Source: Merluccius polli (Eukaryota > Chordata > Actinopteri > Gadiformes > Merlucciidae). From it: a stretch of DNA of 64,000 bases. The notes below the pieces were generated by a model, which was not told the origin of the DNA, ran no database searches, and saw only the letters and a list, made by a program, of their open reading frames with translations. The DNA is taken from contig JAOPHQ010004858.1 in the NCBI GenBank assembly GCA_030340625.1, positions 87,001-151,000 on the forward strand, written 5' to 3'. Made by a program: the position numbers and the translations under genes. Below are positions 53,801-56,800 of the stretch, piece by piece (positions within the stretch are counted from its first letter, which is position 1; each line of letters begins with the position of its first letter).

Positions 53801-56800
53801 ACAAGCAGCCAAGAAAAACTAAAAAACTAAAAACTATTCATTTTATAATGACCCATGAACTAAACGTGTGAATTTCTGAAGCATCAAGCAGCAAATGTTC
53901 GGTTTTTGCACTTGATAACTTGCACTTGATAAATGGGTAACACTCCATAATAAGGGTCCTTAATAAATAGCAAACTAGTCATTAACTAACCCTTTGTTAA
54001 TTGTTACTAAAATATCTATTTGCCACAAGTTAATGGTTTTTTAATCATTAATTAAATATTAGTTATTTGTGTATAATTTGTTTGTTAATGTTTTAACAAA
54101 CAAAAAACAATCTGTTAACAAATACTGTATTAATAGTGTTTTAATAGTTAACTAAATGTATTCTTGGCACTAATTAACAGTTATTTATAACATAATTAGA
54201 ATGTTAAATGCTTATTTACAAACTATATGTTAATATAGAAGTTAATGACATATTAGTATTTAACTAATTGTTACTAAACTGTTTCTGCCTATCCCAATTG
54301 TTATTAAACTGTGTTTCTGCCCATCCCAATATGAACCACTTCTCATAGGACCCTTAATAAAGTTGGTTACGCTTAATTAATATATTAGTAATATATAACT
54401 ATCAGTATGGGGACCCTTATAATAAAGTTGGTTAACCATAATTAATACATTAGTAATATATAACCATCAGTATTGGGGACCCTTATAATAAAGTTGGTTA
54501 ACCATAATTAATATATTAGTAATATATAACTATCAGTATTGGGACCCTTATAATAAAGTTGGTTAACCATTATTAATGCATTAGTAATTTATAACTATCA
54601 GTATGGGGGGACCCTTATAATAAAGTTGGAACAGTAATCATTAATTATTTACAAATATTTCTTATAACATGTATTGAAGATAGAAAATATTTTACACTGG
54701 GTCTCTCACACTGGAAATGAATGACCTCAGCACACACTGTTGGGAAGAGGGATGAACACACTTTATTTATAAAGTTAAAGAACTCTCCAATCTCTTGTTG
54801 CTCTTATTGCTTATAGAACGTGCTGCTTCTTTCGCGCTGTTTGGCTAGGTGCGTTGCTAAAAGGTGTCGCGTAGGAAACATATTCCGGCGGCAATTAGTT
54901 CCGCCCCAATGCCATTCTAAACAGTAGGAACAAAAAAACGGGATGTTACCTCCCGTTTTTTTTTGTTCCTACTGTGTTTAATTTGTTAACCGGGAGGTTA
55001 ACAAATTAAACAAACTATACCAGGAAAGTATATGGTTACCATGTACTTTCCTGGTATAGTTTGTTTAATTTGTTACCATCCCGTTTTTTTTGTTCCTACT
55101 GTTTAGAATGGCATTGGGGCGGAACTAATTGCCGCCGGAATATGTTTCCTACGCGACACCTTTTAGCAACGCACCTAGCCAAACAGCGCGAAAGAAGCAG
55201 CACGTTCTATAAGCAATAAGAGCAACAAGAGATTGGAGAGTTCTTTAACTTTATAAATAAAGTGTGTTCATCCCCCTTCCCAACAGTGTGTGCTGAGATC
55301 ATTCATTTCCAGTGTGAGAGACCCAGTGTAAAATATTTTCTATCTTCAATACATGTTATAAGAAATATTTGTAAATAATTAATGATTACTGTTCCAACTT
55401 TATTATAAGGGTCCCCCCATACTGATAGTTATAAATTACTAATGCATTAATAATGGTTAACCAACTTTATTATAAGGGTCCCAATACTGATAGTTATATA
55501 TTACTAATATATTAATTATGGTTAACCAACTTTATTATAAGGGTCCCCAATACTGATGGTTATATATTACTAATGTATTAATTATGGTTAACCAACTTTA
55601 TTATAAGGGTCCCCATACTGATAGTTATATATTACTAATATATTAATTAAGCGTAACCAACTTTATTAAGGGTCCTATGAGAAGTGGTTCATATTGGGAT
55701 GGGCAGAAACACAGTTTAATAACAATTGGGATAGGCAGAAACAGTTTAGTAACAATTAGTTAAATACTAATATGTCATTAACTTCTATATTAACATATAG
55801 TTTGTAAATAAGCATTTAACATTCTAATTATGTAATAAATAACTGTTAATTAGTGCCAAGAATACATTTAGTTAACTATTAAAACACTATTAATACAGTA
55901 TTTGTTAATAGATTGTTTTTTGTTTGTTAAAACATTAACAAACAGATTATACACAAATAACTAATATTTAATTAATGATTAAAAAACCATTAACTTGTGG
56001 CAAATAGATATTTTAGTAACAATTAACAAAGGGTTAGTTAATGACTAGTTTGCTATTTATTAAGGACCCTTATTATGGAATAACTAATATTTAATTAATG
56101 ATTAAAAAACCATTAACTTGTGGCAAATAGATATTTTAGTAACGATTAACAAAGGGTTAGTTAATGACTAGTTTGCTATTTATTAAGGACCCTTATTATG
56201 GAGTGTTACCGATAAATGACCTAAACAATTAATCGATTATACAAATTTGACTCGATTAATTTTCTGTTGATTGATTAATCGACTCATCGTTGCAGCCGAT
56301 TTCTAACTCTGACCTCCATCCCTTCCTCCTTTTAATGAATGTGTTGTACATATTTTACTAGATGTGTTCCAAGCATGGCACGGACTTCCTGGAGTATAAG
56401 TGCCGGTATTGCTGCTCGGTGGCGGTCTTCTTCTGCTTCGGCACGACCCACTTCTGTAACGCCTGCCACGACGACTTCCAGAGGATGACCAGCGTCCCCA
56501 AGGAGGAGCTACCCCACTGTCCTGCAGGTACTACAGCCTACACATAGACTGCTGTACCGTTATCCTTTTCATGTGCACATACTACTGCTATGGCTCCAAC
56601 AAAATTTTGGCATTTGCCTCATAGCGATGGCCTCATAAGAATACTACTGTTTTATGCTTAATGGTAAAATACAAAAGGTAACGACAGCACATTTGCACTT
56701 GGTAATCTGATTAAGAACGCTACTGTTGCATGTAAACAGTAAAATACCGATGGTAACGACAACAAATTTGCACTTGGCTAACGAAAACCTGACAAAGAAT

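Larger units (their letters stand above)
53936..56210. mobile_element. 2.3 kb palindromic DNA transposon (foldback/MITE-like), 8 bp TSD
   Basis: It begins GGTAACACTCC and ends with the inverse GGAGTGTTACC, and is flanked by the direct repeat GATAAATG (53928-53935 and 56211-56218). The left arm (53936-54945) and right arm (55077-56210) are near-perfect inverted copies of about 1,010 bp. The right arm is longer because of a tandem duplication of about 121 bp. A 131 bp centre holds a second, smaller palindrome. No ORF of note. The 8 bp duplication suits hAT-type transposition, but the superfamily is inferred only from TSD length and termini. Confidence 0.9.
53694..56300. mobile_element. hAT-like MITE (AGGGCTGCAAC ends), split by the palindromic element
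   Basis: The termini AGGGCTGCAACTAACGATTA and ...CATCGTTGCAGCC are inverted, and TTCTAACT flanks both ends (53686-53693, 56301-56308). The interior resembles the copies at 9606-9931, 24814-25135 and 49303-49655. The larger palindrome interrupts it after GATAAATG, so this insertion is the older of the two. Confidence 0.8.
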
